Positions 1 through 13,306 are shown, counted from the stretch's first letter. The stretch is DNA of 64,000 nucleotides from Daphnia carinata (GCF_022539665.2 NC_081333.1:4896971-4960970), one strand, 5' to 3'. The notes: generated from the letters alone by a model not told the origin. A program made the numbers and translations.

Positions 1-1682
1 ATTTTTTTTCACCTGTCTATTTAATAAAGTTAATAGCGTCCGCTTAAGCATGCCACCAGACCCAAACTTTTTAGACTTTTTTTTCAGGCATCAATTTTCA
101 GCAGAGATTTTTGAATATATTAGAAGGTTGCACCTAAGTGTGGCTCTTGGTAGAAAGTTCGATTTCTTAAAAGGCCAAACAGCCATGTGTTTCCTTTCTT
201 CTACCTGGCAGATGAAGTAATTCAGTATGGAATACGGCCGTCGTACAGGCTAACGTAAATAGCAAACTAACCTTTTCAAATCCTGAAAGTTTCTTATATA
301 TGTGACTAGCTACTCACGTCTACAAACAAAAGCTTTGTGGGCGTGAAAACTGTCCAACACGGCTGAAGAATCTCATTACCTACGTTTTACTTTTTGAGCG
401 TTTACTTGCAAAGGCTTTTGTACCCCCTTACTTTTTCTTATAATCCTTAGCACTTCCCGGGACTTCCATAAGATGATCATGATCTAGAAGGGCATTCCAT
501 TTCGACGAGATCCATCTATAGGCGTCACTCTAGAAGTAGCCAGGCGTGAAATTCGTTCTTCTTTTCTAGAACATAAAAAGAAAAAGGGAGTTGGATGAAA
601 GACAACAGTAAAAGCTTCAATAAAATTGTCAGAAGATAAGTAGGCAGCACAGCATAGAGGTTTAAGTCGTCTTTTTACTTTTCTGTTGATTATCGTTGAT
701 GTTATAGTTCTAAAGGATTCTAGAACGAATTAATCGTAAACATGTTTTGAAAAACAGATTATTTGTTTCGCTGCCAAAGTCTGAGATCATTTTCATTTAA
801 CTATATTGAATGAATCCAAGTTCAGAAATTAATAATAATAAATTCATTCTTGAATACCACATTATACTTGGGGACCAGGAGATGCCAAGCAGGTGCTTAC
901 ATTGTACGTGGTCAATCATCCTTGATGGTCCATAAATCCTAGCCTTTAGACTTTTATATGCCTTCATAAAAAAGAGAAAGACCGAGTCGTAAGAAGCCGA
1001 AAAGAGTCCTTTCACTGGGACGGAAAAGGAGAAACGCAATGAACCAGGGTAGACTGAGGGCGCTAGAGGAAGGACGCAGAGAGTGGTTTCACTCGGAGCG
1101 AGCCAATTCAACTCGAATGGGAACAACAACATCGCAAAGAATGAACGTTGATGCCCTTCCGATCGATGGAAGATTCTATTGTTTAATGCCAGCACGCTGG
1201 AGCATTAGGCTGATGAATTAAAAGCCACATCAGCCACCCACATGCAGCCGATAAGATAGAAAAGGCATGGCCAGCAAAAGCATTTGAATATTTCCATAAA
1301 GAAACTTGAGTAAAACAAGAAGTTCAGAAGGACGGAATGATGGGCATATGCAGCCAAATAGTTTCGAGAACTGGGAAGACGAGAGAAAAAGCAGCGTAAA
1401 GTAAATTTCCCTTGATCTGCACACGTTCCGGCCATCGATGTGTTTTGTTACAAAAAAGCAGTCGTTGGTGTAAATCACTTTGGAAAACGAATTTAAGCAA
1501 ACTACGCTATTCCTTGTTTAAAAAATTATTTTGTTGGCTTCAGAGTTCTATGCTTTAAGTTTAAACAAATAGTAATACATAACGTGATGTATCTAGCCAT
1601 ATTTGGTTTTTCTTGTCTGTCTCTTCCTTTTCCGTTCAAACTCGGTTCTCTGGTGCTCATTCTTGCTATTCATTTTCCACAG
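1..1682. other. Non-coding stretch upstream of first recognised turtle exon
   Basis: No exon is recognisable here on either strand. The open frames are short and show no domain or protein-like composition. Because the first turtle exon seen (1683) starts inside Ig domain 1 in mid-codon, this stretch is probably intron, and the signal-peptide exon lies further upstream, outside the window. Confidence 0.5.
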
Positions 1683-4600
1683 GATTAAGCAATCCACAGG
1701 ACGCTGAACATCTGACGGCCATGGTGGGCGATTCGATCGTCTTTAACTGCCACATCGAGTTTCCGGAAGCCCATCCCGTTCCTTACGTCATCCAATGGGA
1801 GAAGAAGGTATGGTATTATTCTTCTTAGTAGTATTTTCAGAATTTTTGTTTTGTTTACTTGCCGTAAAATATGCAGCTAAGGCCGGTCTGGTAAAACGTA
1901 AGCATATGGGCCTCACCTTCCTATATAGCTCTCTTCTTATGGATAAAATACAAAAACCAGGCATCTTTAGTGCAAGACTTTGCATTTTACATTCAACGTA
2001 ACATTTGAGCAAATAAACATTGAGCTATACTCTATTAATGGCAATAACAGCAGTTTTATGTATAACTGCTCTACGGTCATTCGACATTGTAGCCGTTCCT
2101 AACATGCGTCTATATGTTTCAGAAGATGATAAAGAAGGCGATGTGCCTATATTATTTGGTAATTGTAAACCAAATCGATATAAATGCTAACCAACCGTAT
2201 TTTGTTATGGCATTTTTAAGGGGGTAGAGATACCCATCTTCATTTGGTACGAAAACTACCTGCATACGGGCGAAGGATACGAAGGCCGAGTGTCTCGCGT
2301 GGCTCAACAAGGCTCCTCTCATTACGGCCTAGCTTCGCTCAATCTGACGCGGATACGCGAGTCCGACCAAGGGTGGTATTCGTGCTTGGTCAACTTTCTC
2401 AATCGTTCGCCTCGCCAGGACAAGAATGGCACTCTCTTCCATCTCAACGTTCACGGTAAAAATTTGTAAACATAATTTTCTGTTTTATCCACTGGCTTTT
2501 GAAATGCTAAAGAATACCAATACGATTGAATACTTAGCCCACAAAGCTTCGTTCTGAAAAAAAAAATGCCAGTTTAATAAGACATACATTCCGTAACAAT
2601 CAAGTAATTAGAAATTTTTTTTTTTCATGTTAATATGATGACAGCACCGCCAAGGTTCACTATGACTCCCGAAGACGTGGTGTACGTCAGCCTTGGAGAT
2701 CCTATCATCTTGAGTTGTCTAGCTGAAGGAACACCTGTTCCGGAAATTCTCTGGTATCGCGATAATGAGCTAGTGCAAACTTCACCCTCTTTAGCGGTGG
2801 CTAATGATGGCACCGAACTGCGGATTTCAAGTATACGGCAGGAAGACATCGGCGACTACACGTGTGCAGCCAAGAATGGTCAAGGAAGTGTGCGGCATAG
2901 CACGAAACTCGTCGTAGCTGGTATGTTGTTTTTTCTTTTACCAAAAAACTCCATTACAGGTGAATGAATCCCAAGCTTTAGAACTAGTAAACGAACACGG
3001 GTTACTTCTCGGGACGTCTAGTATGTAATTTGCATCGCACACGGCTTATCATGTGTGCTTTAGCTCAAAGCCAAATTGATCTACCGTCTATTTTAGGGCG
3101 CCATGGTCCCGGAACCAAAAAAAATATAAATAAAAAATCCAGAACATTTCAAAGAGCAAGTCCGTGCAAATCTGGGTGTTTTGGTGAATAGAATATCGAT
3201 CTTGTAACTTATTGAAGTTCTTCGTTTGTGGGAGTAAAAATTTGACAAATGAACCCCAGACGTCCCAATTATGTAGTAACAACCGAAAAGCATTTCGATG
3301 TATTCCCAGTTATTTGCAAGAAAGACACAGTCTGAACACATTTACACACATAGAGTGGCAGTTTGAATGCAAAAATGAACCTAAAAATATCAGACAATCA
3401 AAATAAATATCAGTTAACACAAAGGCAATTCAGAAACGGGGAAAAAAGTCCAGCTTTTTTTTTGTGTAATGGCTTCCGTTTCTAGAAGAATGAAACGTGG
3501 GACATAGATAAATGTTTTCATAGAAAAAAAAATAGGTCGTCTACAAAAAATTTTTAATATTAACAAAAACAAACAACATTTTATAACCTTAAACTTAACG
3601 TGGTTGAAATCCATGTGAGCTAACCTGTAAATGATCCGGATTCAACTTTATAACATGTGGGATTTCAAGTTACGAACAATAGACGAGAATAATTGATTGT
3701 CCCATTAACTCCATTGATCATGATTTTGTGCAACAGGAGGGGCGGTCATAATTGTTCCACCATTGAACGTTACAAGACTGGAGGGAGATAAGCTGGAAAT
3801 GCCATGCGAAGCTCGAGGCCTTCCTGGCAACTTTAGCGTCACTTGGTTCCGCGAGAACCACGCTGTTCGTTCAATTCCGTGGCTCGAGTCCCGTACTTTG
3901 CTTAAAAGAGACGGCACATTAGTTATCAGCCCCGTTCACTCGGACGACCGAGGACTCTATTCGTGTGAGGTCACAAACGGCATTGGAGAGCCCCAGAGAG
4001 CATCGGCCTACATCGAAGTCGAATGTAAGTAGAACTATCCCAACTAACCATTGAACCAGTTGCTGTTGTGCGTAACGCTTGAACTTTTTCATTTCAAGAT
4101 CCTGCTCGAGTGACGTTCACCCCCACCGTTCAGTATCTTCCATTACGCCTGTCCGGCGTAGTACGATGCCACGTTGAGGCTCACCCGCCGTTCCAGTTCA
4201 TCACGTGGACCAAAGACAAGCGTATCTTCGATCCATTCGAAACGCCTAACGTCGGCGTCCTCAAAAACGGCTCGCTGCTTTTTGAAAAAGTATGATGTCT
4301 TATGGTGACGAGGAATATCATACGAACGGATTGTCTATCAAGTTCTATTTTATTGATTTCACGTTTTTTGTCGTTGTTTGTGTCTCAATTTAGGTGACGC
4401 AAGAAAATCAAGGACGTTATACTTGCACGCCGTATAACGTGCACGGAACTGCGGGCTCGTCCGCCATCATGGAAGTACTGGTCCGAGAGCCACCGACTTT
4501 CGTGACTCGTCCCAAGCCTATATACCAGCACAAGATCGACGATGACGTCCAGATGGCCTGCGAGGCTCAAGGAACCCCCAGTCCCCGCGTTACTTGGAGA

Positions 4601-7600
4601 AGGGTAACGCTATTGCCGTCCGCCAAATGTGTGGGATCCTACATGCTTTTCTTTTCTTAATTGGATGGACAGATGGACGGGCGGCCTCTGCCTCGTGACC
4701 GTTCCCGGGAGGAACTTGGCGTATTGACGCTGAGCAAGCTCCGCCGGGCGGATTTTGGCTACTACGAATGTCACGTCTCCAACGAAGTGGCTACATTGGT
4801 CGCCACTGCTCATCTGGTCATCGAAGGCACTACGCCCCACGCTCCTTACAACATCACCACCGAATCCACCGAATTCTCTGTCAGCCTCGAGTGGCTTCCG
4901 GGCTACAGCGGTGGATCCGATTACTCTCAAAAATACGTTATTTGGTAAGTCCCTCCTTCATTTAGCCATCCCCTATTTGGTCAACAATAACACTGTGGCC
5001 ACATTTGAACTTGTGCAATCGTATCAACGTGAACGAATCAGGTATCGACAAGAAGGTGCTACCCAGTGGATTCCTGTAGACGTTGACCCACCAGCAAACA
5101 CAAAAACGGTCATTCACAATCTACAACCAGGAACCTCTTACGAGTTCCAAGTCATTGGCAAGAACATCTTAGGGGACGGTATGTTCAGCAACATCGTCAA
5201 GGAACGCACTAAAGGTATACACAATATAACGTTTTAGCGCATAACCAATCCATAATAACTAAGAAGTAAGAATCGTGTTTTAAGAGTAACAATGCGCCTC
5301 TCCAAGTCAAAATATTTTTTATTTTGAAACCAATGAATATTCCGAAACAACACATAGCAATAAAAATTCGCTGAATGTATCTCAGACATGTCTCGGAGGC
5401 ATAAGTATAATAACAAAATTTCACGCACGATCGACATGTCTTTGCGCTCAGGGCAAAGGCCACCTGACCCGCCACCTCCAGGTCCTAGTCGAGCGACCAC
5501 TTCTCCGGCTCCGTCAAATAGCGGAGATTCTGACGGTAACTAACCATCTAATGAACAAACGGGAATGCACAGAGCACGCGTAGCTAAAATATCCCCTGTC
5601 TCGTTTTCCTAATTTTTGTTATGATATTTGCATCGTAAACTAGATTTAAATATTTCCAAGTGGCAAAGGCATTTGTTTATTTTTGAGTTTGAGTTCCTTT
5701 TTTTTTTATTCGTTTGCGTTTTAGAACTTCGGAAGTACAATGTGATCGTTTACCCAACGGATGCTCGTGGGTCTACATACATTCCCGCTTTATTTCGCCC
5801 AACAGGTTGGAATTATTTTCGGTTTAGTTTTTTTTTTTATGATGTAACCTTTTGTTCGTGAATGTGTTTGGTTTAGTGGTCTGTAGTACTTGGTGTACAA
5901 ATCTACAGTCTAAAAATTCTAAGCAAATACCAAAACTCAAAGGACAGCATTGCACATTATTTTTCATCTTCTGTACGTTTCCTAGGCCCACCTCCCACAG
6001 CACCAGAGAACGTGACACTGACAGAAACGTCCGACGGAGTTGTACTCTCATGGAGCTATCCGCGCAGAGGGAATATAGCAATTGCGTATTTCACTGTGGA
6101 TTACTGCTACGACGACCAGTGGAGGCGGCTGAGCAAGACAGAGCTCAAACCCACCGAACATTATTTTCAAGGTGTTCGTCGATCCGATAACTAATCAACG
6201 AAACAATAATTGATTTTAAAAATATGTCAAGTTTGTTAACGCATTCGTGTTTTTTTTAGTAAAAAATCTTAGTCCCGGGAAGACCTACGTGTTCCGGATA
6301 AACTCGCATACGTTGACAAGCCAGGCCTCAAGCGAGAAGGTTACGTACATAATTCAGCGCAAAATCAAAGATAAAGCAATCACAGCTGGCATTGTTGGGG
6401 GAATTCTTTTCTTCATTGTGGCTATCATCTTGGCCGTTTGCACCGTAAAATGTGTCAACAAGAGGAACAAAAGACGAAGACGTGAACAAGAAAATGGTAA
6501 TTTCTCACTATGACTTCGCATCCGTGGTGCCAAAATATTCCACTCGTCCTGTATTTGCACCCATGTCTACACTTCCGCATTTACCTTTCCATTTTCAGCA
6601 GACGGAAACATCAAAATCATATTATTTCATTGAAGTTAAAATGTGCACCTTATTGAATAGGTTATAAATTTTCTTTGTAACCTTGTGCATTTTCCATATA
6701 GCTTACAGCATGGTGGCGTGTCAGATGTCAGATACTCGGAACGGCTGTCAGTCGGGCCCTGCCAAGTCGGTGCCTTCCAGAAAGTAAGCTTTTGTTATTT
6801 CTACATTTGTCTCTTAAAACGACGTTTGGAAATTAACAGTCGGCAAGAGCTGCTGTTTTTCTCAGTATTGGCGTGCACTGTATTGTACATAGAGTGTACT
6901 GTACCGTGTTCTATTCTCTAGAAATGTCTGACCTAATACCAGAATGATAATTTTGCGACTCTTAGCAGCATGTAAGATACATTGTTTAGATACAGTCAAC
7001 CAGCATAAGTGTGGAGAAGTCCGTCTAATGAGCCAATTGGTTTGACTTACCTTAATGTTTCTGTAGGCTCTCATCCGAGCTCACCTCCTCCGAGGCAAGC
7101 GTCTTAGCGGCTACTATAGCTAGTCTGATGCTCAACCGTAATAGCGTAGCGAGTCATCGTAAGAATCGCTCATTAACTTACCACTGGGAATTTTCCGTTT
7201 TCAAAGCGGCACATCCTGTTAACTATATTCTACCAATTTGACAATCTAATCCCACCGTTTGACGGCACAAAATCTTTCAGTCTCATTGACTGGAATCCCA
7301 TGCAAGTTCTCACCTTCCCTATTCTTAGCGACTAAGGTTTTGGGGTTCCCTTATGCGTACGAAAAAAACTTTATTGATTTATTTTTAAAAATTACTTTTA
7401 CCATTGACATTGACCTATTAAATCGTGCTATCCATGGGAACTGTTATCTGACGTCTTCTTTGTATTCTTTTTCTTCTCACGCTGCTCTTTTCGGGTACCT
7501 AAGGAGGAAAGGTGAGCGACGTCTGATTTCTCGTTTCGATTGTTTCCGTTTATAGAAGATTAGCTTCATTGCATGGCTTACCTCACACGTCATCTTAATT

Positions 7601-9979
7601 TTGAGACAAAAAAAATTATCGCAAGAACAATATATTTACCAATTCACAAAAAAAACAAAAAAAAACAAAAAAACTGCTGTTCAAATCGTATTGGCGATTT
7701 CTTTGACGCATGAACACATAAAAGGAAACTAAATGGCGCCGCTTGATTTCTTCGACAACGAACGCCTTCTGCCTTTTTGGAGAAAAGGGCAAATAGAAAT
7801 TGACACGAGGTTTCAATGGCAGTTGTTACTGTGAAAGTACGAATACAAGATAAATATATTGTTTGCGAATCTTTTCGGAATTCAATCCGGCAACTTCTTT
7901 TATGAACGCATGCTGTACGATTCGCACTGAATACAGTCATTCACGGGCGAAAGCTCTCCGGAAAGTTCCGGACTACTTTGCACTTCAGTAATGCCAGTCC
8001 TTTAAGATACTGGAAGACGATGGCTGTTTATTTACCAATTAATAACAAGCGTTTCTAAATTATTATTGTTGTTTTTTAAATATCATCACAGAGGATGGAT
8101 TGGCCGATTGCCCTCTATAACGCGGCTGTCACATGTGAAACGAGGAGCGGTCTCAATCCGCCATATTTTGCATATTTGTCCAGTAAAGTTGCGGGAGCAA
8201 GAGCGAGAAGGGAGAAGAGCGTCAACAGCAACGTGGTCAGGGACAGCCAACCTGCAATCTGGATCTGAAACGACTAGCAGGGAGGCTGCTGATTGGCTCG
8301 AGTACGGAGCGGCTGAATTGCAGACACGGAACGCCAGAAGGCGTTTGCAGGCTAGATACAACGTCCAGGCTGAATTTCTCCAACCAGCCGGATGGATTTC
8401 CCGAACACCAGAGGGCAAGTTCGTAGTCGAAAAAGAAGGTAGCCAACCGACCCATCCAATCTACGGCTACGGATCACCGCTCACAAGTCCCGTGGTGGAG
8501 AGCGGTGTTTACCGGATTGGCGGCGACCGTCTTATTTGGCCACGGCCAAAACCAATCTTGCGCAGGGAACTTAGCCCAGTACCACCCTATGGCCGGCCTT
8601 TACCTTCCATGATGTCGCAACCAGTTGCTTATTCGTCAGCAATGTTACATGATCCTACCGTTATCTCTCCCCAGTTCGGCCGCCATACAATCCCACTCCA
8701 ACCATCTTCTGCTGCGCCAGTGCTACCTACAGGCCGGCGCGGAGCTATTCGATCAAGTTCGCCAGGTCCGGGACTGTTGCTGTCACCTTCATTGGCAAAT
8801 TTTAGTGACATGAGTTCAGTTCATCAGCCCAGTTCGGCAGACCGGTCCTTACATACCACCCGTTCGTCACGCTTTTCGTCTTTTCAGAAACAACCTACAC
8901 CCGATTTGCCTCCGCGCCAAACACGCAGAATCAATCACTTTTTCCCAAACACTGCCGTTCTATCCTCTTCTGGATCACCAAGTCATTACACACGCGAGCT
9001 TCCTTCGTTGCTACCGATTCATCAGCAGCTGGTTGCCCAACAATTACCGGGGGAAACCTCACCTTTGCTAGAACAGATGCGTACTGTTCGCGCTGAAGTC
9101 CACTCGACTGAAACACCACGCAACGCATCCAAGCAAAGAGTTGAAAACGAGTTTGGCTTGCTGTTGAATACTGCAGGAAGACACTTTCACGCTCCACCTC
9201 CTTTCCGGCCGCCTCCACCACCAGTTTACCATCAGCTGCCGTACACCATTTCGTATCCGCCGTCATTGCAGCGCCCGTTAGCTACGAGTTCACCACCGCG
9301 GAGTCGTCTCTTCCCTATTGGTTCTGCGCCTTTTCCTCCTGGCCATTACTCCCGACGTAGTGATGATCCGCTCGGTTCGCCCAGGCGACGCTCACCTCTG
9401 ACCATAGCAGTCCGTTTAAGTCCATCTCGGACACAGCAGAGATTGAGTGAGCGAAGTCGTAGTCAAATCGTTGAGTACTCTCCACAAAGCCAATCAAGTT
9501 CAAGTGGATTCGACAGTAAGAACACATCTCAACAAAACCAGAGTTCGCAATCTGGGTCCGGACAGTCGCAACTGGTGCCCACTGACTCTTCTACGGCACT
9601 ATGGGGGATGTCTCCGCATAGCCAAGCGAATTCCGGTGAATGTACGTACGTCAACTGGCCAGTCAAAGGACTAACAACTGCTTCTTTCTCTCTGCTTGAT
9701 GCTAGTGTCGACAATCACTACGAATTCGATACGACGCAGAGTCCGAACGAGACGGGACAGGATCCTACTCTTCATTCGGCTACTTTCATTTCACCTCCTA
9801 CAAGCAAATCTGTTGATGTTGCTGCAGACTCTTCCGGACCTGGACCAGGACGACATAGAAAAGCTGGGCCAATATCGGCACGATCAGAAAATATTGAAGC
9901 CAGAGTTCAGGCAATGAAGGAAGAATTTCAGGAATACCGGAAGCGAAGGGCTCGGGGTCTTCTCGAAAGTGCGTGTTAA
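1683..9979 (+). CDS. tutl: Turtle-like Ig/FnIII cell-adhesion receptor (5' partial)
   Basis: Single-pass neuronal adhesion receptor of the Turtle/IGSF9 family, which acts in axon guidance, dendrite self-avoidance and tiling. Exons read: 1683-1807, 2221-2455, 2645-2920, 3737-4024, 4099-4289, 4394-4603, 4673-4944, 5042-5214, 5452-5535, 5725-5805, 5986-6171, 6260-6496, 6702-6783, 8092-9979. All are flanked by AG/GT and all phases agree, giving about 1,441 residues. Order: Ig1 (exons 1-2), Ig2 (3), Ig3 (4), Ig4 (5-6), Ig5 (6-7), FnIII-1 (7-8), two short linker exons, FnIII-2 (11-12). A TM helix in exon 12 (GIVGGILFFIVAIILAV) precedes a basic stop-transfer KRNKRRRR. The segment around the TM (KAITAG, VGGILFFIVAIIL) and the Ig motifs match Drosophila Turtle as I recall it. 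The 3' exon encodes a Pro/Ser-rich cytoplasmic tail; its acceptor could be 8092 or 8281, both phase-compatible. The 5' end is missing. Confidence 0.9.
5452..5535 (+). other. Proline-rich linker exon of the turtle-like gene
   Basis: An 84-nt stretch between CAG (5449-5451) and a GTAAC donor keeps phase 1 on both sides and encodes a Pro/Ser/Thr-rich linker (PPDPPPPGPSRATTSPAP) between FnIII-1 and FnIII-2. Because it is symmetric, it could be skipped without changing frame. The next exon (5725-5805, 81 nt) is also phase 1-1. Exon status is inferred from splice sites and phase, not from homology. Confidence 0.55.
7067..7241 (+). other. Possible alternative 3' exon of the turtle-like gene
   Basis: After exon 13 (ends 6783, phase 2) an acceptor TGTAG at 7062-7066 opens a frame in the required phase. 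It reads about 58 codons to TGA at 7239-7241. An internal donor (GTAAGA at 7159) could instead splice to 8092, but that reaches a stop within ten codons. Either route would give a receptor with a short cytoplasmic tail. No domain is recognised. Confidence 0.3.
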
Positions 9980-10917
9980 CTTGCTGTTCTTAAATAATGA
10001 CTGATGTTTGTGTTACTTTATTTATTCGTTTGATTTTTAATACTGAATGCCAGATAAAGAAGAAAACGAATACTCATTACTTTCAAATTACGCTTCATTC
10101 CACGATCGCTGCATTCCGCATTCTTTCCTCCAAGTCTCAATTCCTTGCTATTATTGACCGCAAATGTATACCTTGTAACAATGTGTGCATGCATTTCGTA
10201 CATACAAACTTGATTCACGAAATTGCGTGGCAAGTGCCCTAAACGCAACACCTCGTCGTGAAGGTTGGATCACATTAGGCAGAAACATTAAATCTATCAT
10301 ACGAGTGAATGTCATTTACGTAGATTTTCCACTGCCAATTGCTACTGTAATTAAATTCAGAAAACATTCATTTGCTTTCATTTTCACCCAATATTGATTA
10401 CAGATTTATCAGCTTCATATGTAGTACATCAGATTATCAACAGAGCGACCTTTCCACGGGAGGCGAAGACCGTGTCAAAATGAGAAGAAATGGTCGCTCG
10501 CCTGGTCTCATATTTTACATAGTCTACTCGTTCGATTTAGCACACTTCCTTAGTTCAATTCTCCTTTGATCGCAATTTAAACGAAGATTTCAGTTCTCTT
10601 TTGAACGATTTTAATGGAAGAATTGTCGTCATTGTCTTTGACTACGTATGTGTGTGCAAACTTGCGCCTGAAAATAACCATGTTTGATACGATACAGCTG
10701 GTATTACAGCTTGTGGGTGTGAAATCCTAGAATATAAATACTCTTGTTTCATGCCAGATTCCTGTTTCTCTATTTAAAGCAGAAACTCTGATGATTGGTT
10801 CTGTAACCTTACTTGGTTTCTTCCAGTACAAATTGGAGGCTTGTCTCACCCTTCACATGCGTTTACGTCATTTATTTTAACAATGCAGACAGTTTCATCA
10901 TTAGATACATAAACACA
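9980..10917. other. Intergenic region between convergent genes
   Basis: This AT-rich stretch separates the end of the turtle-like gene (+) from the end of the NOL7-like gene (-), so it should hold both 3' UTRs. A weak donor-like GTGCGT overlaps the last turtle codons, and a CAG acceptor lies near 10442, so a further 3' exon cannot be excluded. Nothing else is recognised. Confidence 0.5.
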
Positions 10918-11773
10918 TCAGCAACCTACTAATTGACTTTTCCCCGATAAAGTCTGCTTTAGTCTGGCCTGATCAATTTTCTTGGCTACAAAAAGAAAAC
11001 ATAAGAAAGGCAATAGTAATAAATATTATTCTTATGGTTGCCCAGTCACTAATCTTACTTGATTGTCGTTGATTTTTTTGACCATACAACATTTGCTGGC
11101 GAAAATTTGTTGCAATGCTAAAACCAGGTTTAGAAAACTTGTTCTTCCATTTTTTTGATGCAAGGATTGCTACACTAAAATCAGGTGATGTTACATCATC
11201 TGTCTCCAGTGGTATGTAATGTTCAAATCCTAAAAGTAGTAAAAAGGCTTCAATAAAAACAGTTTCCTATTAGATTTCTGTGGAACTACTTATGTGTTTG
11301 CTTGATGTGTCCTTTGATTTAAATTCCTTTCTCCGTTTTACTTTACTTCCTTCTTGGAATTGCATGGGCTGAGCAGAAATTGTATCCACCAGATTGTTAG
11401 GTAGTCTTTTTGAAACCAATGACTGTAAATGTTTATGCTTCTGTTCTTTCATTAATGCTTCCTTTTTCTGACCCTGCTTTTTCTTTTCTCCCTTCGTAGT
11501 TTTCTTCATCTGTTCTTCTGCATTAAGAATTGATAGTGCAGCAGTTTTTGCTTTACTAAAGGAAACTTCATCTGGAGCTTCATCCAAATCAGATGCAGGT
11601 TCGTTGATTTCCACAGCAGATTCTTTAGCGTACTTTCCTATCAAAACAATGTGATTAAGAGATGAGTGTCATCACAATCAGACAAAGTGAATCCTTCTAA
11701 AACCTGAGGGAATGTTGAAAACCAGATCACTATCCTCTGGATCTGGACAATATTCATACTGAGTCGACGACAT
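10918..11773 (-). CDS. NOL7: NOL7-like nucleolar protein (four exons)
   Basis: NOL7 is a nucleolar U3 snoRNA-associated protein of ribosome biogenesis. Minus-strand exons: 11773-11704, 11637-11290, 11229-11059, 10985-10918. All have GT/AG borders and phases 1-1-1, giving 218 residues ending in TGA. The N-terminal part carries DEAPDEVSF (about residues 42-50) followed by a Lys/Glu/Gln-rich segment, as in the family. The third exon encodes NFRQQMLYGQKNQR, resembling the conserved C-terminal NOL7 block (a ...LYG...NR pattern). The fourth exon adds a basic KKIDQARLKQTL tail. The start at 11773 was chosen because it is the first ATG of the exon whose donor matches the next phase. The family call rests on remembered similarity; the exon structure is directly visible. 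Confidence 0.72.
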
Positions 11774-12741
11774 TTCTCCTTTTCAAAGATACCTTCGCAT
11801 GCGTCTGGGAAAAGCGTAATACAAACAGAAGATGATCGAAATCTGCTCACTAACAAGGCCTATTAGATTCAGGTCCTGGGTAGGGGGGGGGGAGCATGCA
11901 GCAACAGAGGGAAAAGCTTGCGGGGAATCAAGGCGTTGCCGTCATTCAATGTTTTAATACTTATTTACTGTTTATTTGGTAATGTTGTTATTTTTCTTAG
12001 GGCAACAAAATGCATATTCTCTTTGGAATTTTACGTTTACGTAAAATAATTAACTACGCTCCACATCCGATAAAAATTATTAAATGTAGAACAAATTTTA
12101 ACGCGCACAAATGATGACAATAATTCATCCAAAAAGAATAAATAAAGGGATATAATGTAGAAATCGGTTGCACAGCGAGAATTTTACAGAAGCTCGGCAA
12201 TGGTGCTTAATTTGGAACGTAAGCCAGAGATAGCAAATAGGACACGGAGGTGTCAAAGCGCAGCATCTGGCGGCTAATTCTTCTCTCGTCATCATTAGCA
12301 GACGAATTCCCTACAAGGAAAATGTGCGAGGCGGTTGATTCGAATTTGGTCAAGGCAAAGCAGGGAATTTGCCACCTAAGAACACACAACGAAAGTTCTG
12401 TGATTCATAACACGGAGGGCGATGGAAAATTCGATTAGGCGAAATAAGCCGTAATATCCTTCCGTACCCTCCCACCGTCCACACCAACCAAATAACATTG
12501 ACACAAGACATTTTTTAGGTTTAAGCAGTGCATTTTCAGATTAAAACCAAAGCATGATACATACAAACGACATTCATACTCTCACACACACACACACATA
12601 CACACGCACAACACGCAATAATTTTGACTAGGATATTACACCAAAGGTATACACATTTACACACGCAGTCATTCTTACAGACATACAACAGAATTTTGTC
12701 AATGCACGCTACTAATAATTTAGGCAAAAAAAAAGAGAATT
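11774..12741. other. Intergenic region with an AC-rich microsatellite
   Basis: AT-rich, with a G-run near 11882 and an imperfect (AC)n tract at about 12579-12612. The region should contain the upstream sequence of the NOL7-like gene and the 3' end of the next minus-strand gene. Short open frames on both strands around 12207-12438 are antisense to each other and show no protein signature. Confidence 0.5.
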
Positions 12742-13161
12742 TCACCACCTCGGACGTTTCTCGTCAGGAAGAGTTGCGGTAGCATCTTCTTCCCGCTTAA
12801 GTTTACCCACTGGTTTGGACGGTCCAGGATTGACAAGTGTCTCTGAAAAAACAGGAGCTTTAGTTTTAACCAAATTATTAGCATTAATTAGTTTTTGCTT
12901 AGCCTCAGCCTCAGCCAATAGTGCTTGCTGAACCCGCTTTCTCGTAGCCTCCAAGACGTTTCTCTCTTTTTGTGATTGTACCCGTGCCACCCGTATGCGT
13001 CTAGGCTTTACGTCCCTGTATGTTTCCTCCATAGGAAGCAGTTTTACCGGTGGTAACTGGCGCATCGTATCAGGTTCTGGTTTCGGCTACACAGGTATCC
13101 ATATCCCTTGCAGCCGATTTAGATCAATCGAAACTGGGAGATATGGTCGAACGGTTGGCAT
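12742..13161 (-). CDS. Unrecognised small basic protein with in-frame TAG
   Basis: A continuous minus-strand frame runs from ATG at 13161 to TAA-terminated residue 139, broken only by TAG at 13089-13087 (codon 25). Downstream of the TAG, an ATG at 13065 gives 107 residues. The product is basic and charged: RDVKPRRIRVARVQ, then a predicted helix rich in Lys/Arg/Glu/Ala (KERNVLEATRKRVQQALLAE), ending in a Lys/Arg-rich tail. The 24 codons before the stop and the 7 codons between stop and second ATG both look coding. I do not recognise the family. It could start at 13065, be read through, or be damaged by one mutation. It lies upstream of, and on the same strand as, the NOL7-like gene. Confidence 0.5.
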
Positions 13162-13306
13162 TTTGTTGTTAGCTTGTGAATAGGTAGTTAGAATTTGAGC
13201 CTGAATATGGGTTGTAGGAGAGGTCTGCGTAGCTATTGGTTAAATAGTTCAGCAATTAAACTTTGCTACTTTTCAAATTCAAATAGACGATTGTAGGTAA
13301 TGCATT

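Noticed and set aside
797-1195. 132-codon minus-strand frame
   Set aside because: No domain, no splice context, composition typical of chance frames in intron.
11641-11856. 71-codon minus-strand frame beginning at 11856
   Set aside because: It overlaps NOL7-like exon 1 and its intron in the wrong phase; the exon structure in another frame explains the sequence better.
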